From assembly GCA_950295325.1 (NCBI GenBank), contig OX485807.1, positions 8,707,001 through 8,771,000 of the forward strand: DNA of 64,000 nucleotides. The letters run 5' to 3'. Positions within the stretch are counted from its first letter, which is position 1, and every line of letters begins with the position of its first letter. Source of the stretch: Polytrichum commune. Taxonomy: Eukaryota > Streptophyta > Polytrichopsida > Polytrichales > Polytrichaceae. Made by a program: the position numbers and the translations under genes. Of the stretch, positions 62,020 through 64,000 are shown in pieces. A model generated the notes under the pieces. That model had not been told where the DNA came from. It saw only the letters and a program-made list of their open reading frames with translations, and ran no database searches.

Positions 62020-62306
62020 TTTTTCCCGTGTAGGATGATAGAATGCAGGAGGTTTACAATTTTTTTCCGGTAATTTTGTTCTCTAAATTGAAGTTATTAT
62101 GAATTTTTGAAGTCAAAAGATAGTCCGATCATATTATCAATGTCTAGAGTTTGTCATAACCGTTCATTTCTCTTCACTTTTATCACTCAAAACTAATACA
62201 TGTGTGAGTCATGGCATTATTGGTTCCGGCTTGATTGAAATTCGATCCCGGCCTGATCAAAACTCTGATGAACTTCTATAGATGCCTCTGCTATAGAAAC
62301 CTCTAC
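62020..62306 (-). repeat. Inverted copy of the internal module of the 34.5-35.7 kb element
   Basis: The reverse complement reads GATCAGGCCGGGATCGAATT, then AATAATGCCATGACTCACAC, TTTTGAGTGATAAAAGTGA, CTTCAAAAATTCATAATA and a CACGGGAAAAATCT end. This matches both internal units of the Harbinger-type element in order. The GGGT terminal repeats were not found around it. Confidence 0.65.
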
Positions 62307-62514
62307 TATAGTTACAGATGAACCGGTCGAGTGTGAGAAACAATTGGTTGAAGTTCATTGAGACTTCAGGAACACTTACCCATCATTTTAGAGGAATCTA
62401 CAGAGTACACCTCAGATTAATAAGGAGAAACCGAAGGATGGCAACATGTAACCGGTTGGACGCGGAAACAGAAGGATCTCCACCGAATATGCCCAACAAT
62501 CTCCCCGGACACTG
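62307..62514 (+). repeat. Direct repeat unit 2 (AACCGGTT-rich)
   Basis: Partner of 61499-61704. It begins exactly where the inverted module ends, and it is followed by a CAG/CTG-rich microsatellite at about 62518-62575. Confidence 0.7.
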
Positions 62515-62864
62515 CCCAGCAGCAGCAGATCACCACATCAAGCCCTGCTGCTGCTGCCGCTGCTGCTGACTGCTGGCTCCTCTTCCACGCCCTGTCTGCA
62601 CAGTTGTTGCCGCCCACCCCCAGTGCACTCATTGACTTACTTAATCTGCTTACCCCTCTTCTTCAGCCCACTTAATTAACTTATCTTGCTGTAACTGTTA
62701 CTTAGCTGCTCACTACAAACTGGACTAACTTAGCACACTCAAACTCAGCTCAATCATCACCAAATTCTACTTACGTACATACATCTGTACGCGCATTTCG
62801 AGTTCATGAATCCAGTCCACTGCCTGCACTGCAGCTGGTTGTTGGCTCGACTGCGTATGTAAGT

Positions 62865-63064
62865 ATGCAACGGCCAGTGCTTTACACGCCAGTTGAAGCG
62901 TTGCCAACGAATCCGGGTTCATGGGGAGCTGTCCGCGTGGCACGTGAGAAAATTGGGATGGGTTTTGTCAAGTTAGGAGGCGCAGGCTCCGTGTTGTCTG
63001 CTTTGTTTTCAATCTGCTTCTTTCTTCTTATTATCGCAGTGGCAAGTGGGTTCGGAGGAGTTAA
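62865..63064 (+). CDS. Probable first exon of an unidentified single-pass membrane protein
   Basis: ATG 62865 (MQRPVLYTPVEALPTNPGSW) opens a 66-codon frame ending in a strong hydrophobic helix (VLSALFSICFFLLIIAVASG). A consensus donor, AA/GTAAGT, lies at 63064/63065, two bases into a codon. The short basic N-terminus followed by one helix is typical of type II Golgi/ER membrane proteins such as glycosyltransferases, but no family can be named from this exon. The rest of the gene would lie beyond an intron, mostly outside the window. A GC-richer stretch upstream (62540-62860) is compatible with a promoter and 5' UTR. Confidence 0.5.
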
Positions 63065-64000
63065 GTAAGTCCAGGTGTTGAGTATCTTTGTGTGTGGGAG
63101 TGGTAAAGGTGTGGGCTACGACAACCACCAGCTCCAGCTGATAGCATCAAGGTTTCGGAGACTTACACCAGATTGCATAATCCTTGAGGGCTCATGTGCA
63201 GCTTGAGAAGAATTAATTGTTGCAGCTGGTAGGAGACCCTCAAAAGTTGTCACAATTCTTCGCCTTCTCTCTCTCTCTCTCTCTCTCAAGTATCTATCTG
63301 AGTTGCCTCGGAGCCTTATTTGCGTTTCAGAGTCTTTTTGGGGACTTTTCCTATCGGCTTGCCTACTTTAGGAGCTCAAAAATCATATCTTGGTTTTAGA
63401 GGTTGACAAGCCTTACCGCAGAATTTCAGCTGTCTTATATCTTTCCATCTCAGTAGACGACGGAACTCAGCTTGTGGCTTCCTCGGACAAGCAATGACGG
63501 TTTACGTACAGGATGAAGTACGTAGGTAGCTGGGTTGCATCTTCGAAACTGTGAGATTAGGGAAGATTGTCGGAGACTTGTTCTTCAATCCGGGTTTCGA
63601 TAGTAGCTGGGTTTCAGTGAGCAGCCGTGCTTAACTCTTTATACAATATTCCAGTGGAGACTACAGGTGGTCCGCATTGTTTGGGGATAGTTTGAGTGCC
63701 AACCACGTTGGCTCAGCTACCAAGGACAAAGCTATCGAGGGCATCAAGAGAAGAAGATAGCAGGGATCTCTCAAGCCGATTTTTTTTTAATGCATCACAA
63801 TAGTTTCGCTTGGCAATCCGAACGACATAGAACTTCGTCGTGTTCCGGGTGCAGCCTAGGGTTATGTTGCTGGCAATAGCGAAGAAGACTCCTATGTGGA
63901 GGAAAGTGGACAGAGTTGCAGACTTGGTGGTAGTAATGTTGGAGGGCTTGCTAAACCACTGGTTTAGGGTACATCAGCCATTGGAATTGGACAGCAGGTT
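63065..64000. other. Putative intron 1 of the 62865 gene; CT microsatellite
   Basis: No exon was recognised. A (CT)n run lies at about 63266-63286. Confidence 0.4.

Noticed and set aside
1-64000. CRISPR arrays, rRNA, tRNA genes and bacterial-type operons or riboswitches
   Set aside because: No regularly spaced repeats, no tRNA A/B-box cloverleaf and no rRNA-like blocks were seen; the window is eukaryotic nuclear in character.

Overview
The window looks like a transposon-rich, AT-rich nuclear segment of a streptophyte. A non-seed land plant or charophyte alga seems most likely, but I cannot name the species. Supporting signs are spliced GT-AG genes separated by long gene-poor stretches, plant-type LINE ORF1/zf-RVT remnants, a chromodomain Ty3/gypsy relic, Harbinger- and hAT-like MITEs, and an AP2-like reading frame.

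The standout is at the left edge. A Ty3/gypsy LTR retrotransposon lies on the minus strand from 7706 leftwards and runs off the window at base 1. Its 5' LTR (7706-7299), primer binding site (7296-7278) and 1.17-kb leader precede a 1361-codon ORF (6106-2021). That ORF encodes Gag, two CCHC knuckles, an aspartic protease and a complete-looking C5 cytosine DNA methyltransferase related to the DNMT3/DRM class. A single UAG stop in the tobamovirus-type context UAG-CAA-UUA separates it from an in-frame, uninterrupted RT, RNase H and integrase frame (2020 to <1). The layout implies an element that carries its own DNA methyltransferase at Gag stoichiometry and makes its polymerase by stop-codon readthrough. 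I found no disabling lesion in the visible coding sequence.

From 9.96 to about 13.2 kb there is a heavily decayed plus-strand chromovirus (RNase H, integrase, chromodomain, polypurine tract, LTR start). From 14.8 to 17.65 kb lies a decayed minus-strand LINE ORF1, split by a 503-bp hAT-like MITE with a perfect 8-bp target duplication. A second copy with its own 8-bp duplication sits at 32.55-33.14 kb. Other non-autonomous elements are a 517-bp near-perfect palindrome of Tourist/Harbinger type (29321-29837), which begins 9 bp after the stop codon of a frame-broken AP2-like gene; a 1200-bp Harbinger-type element with an internal duplication (34485-35684); and smaller inverted-repeat elements at 32.07, 33.6 and 60.3 kb.

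Two host genes can be supported. One is a five-exon (visible part) CWH43/PGAP2IP-like membrane protein with a C-terminal endonuclease/exonuclease/phosphatase domain (39445-43062), expected to act in GPI-anchor lipid remodelling. The other is a probable first exon of a short-tailed membrane protein (62865-63064). From 51907 to 56374 lies a large single-exon gene with zinc fingers, an AT-hook and a candidate D-D-E transposase core. It carries only two nonsense codons and two one-base frameshifts, so it is a young pseudogene of a transposase family I cannot name. The remaining sequence is AT-rich, without supportable genes, and contains several interspersed repeat copies.
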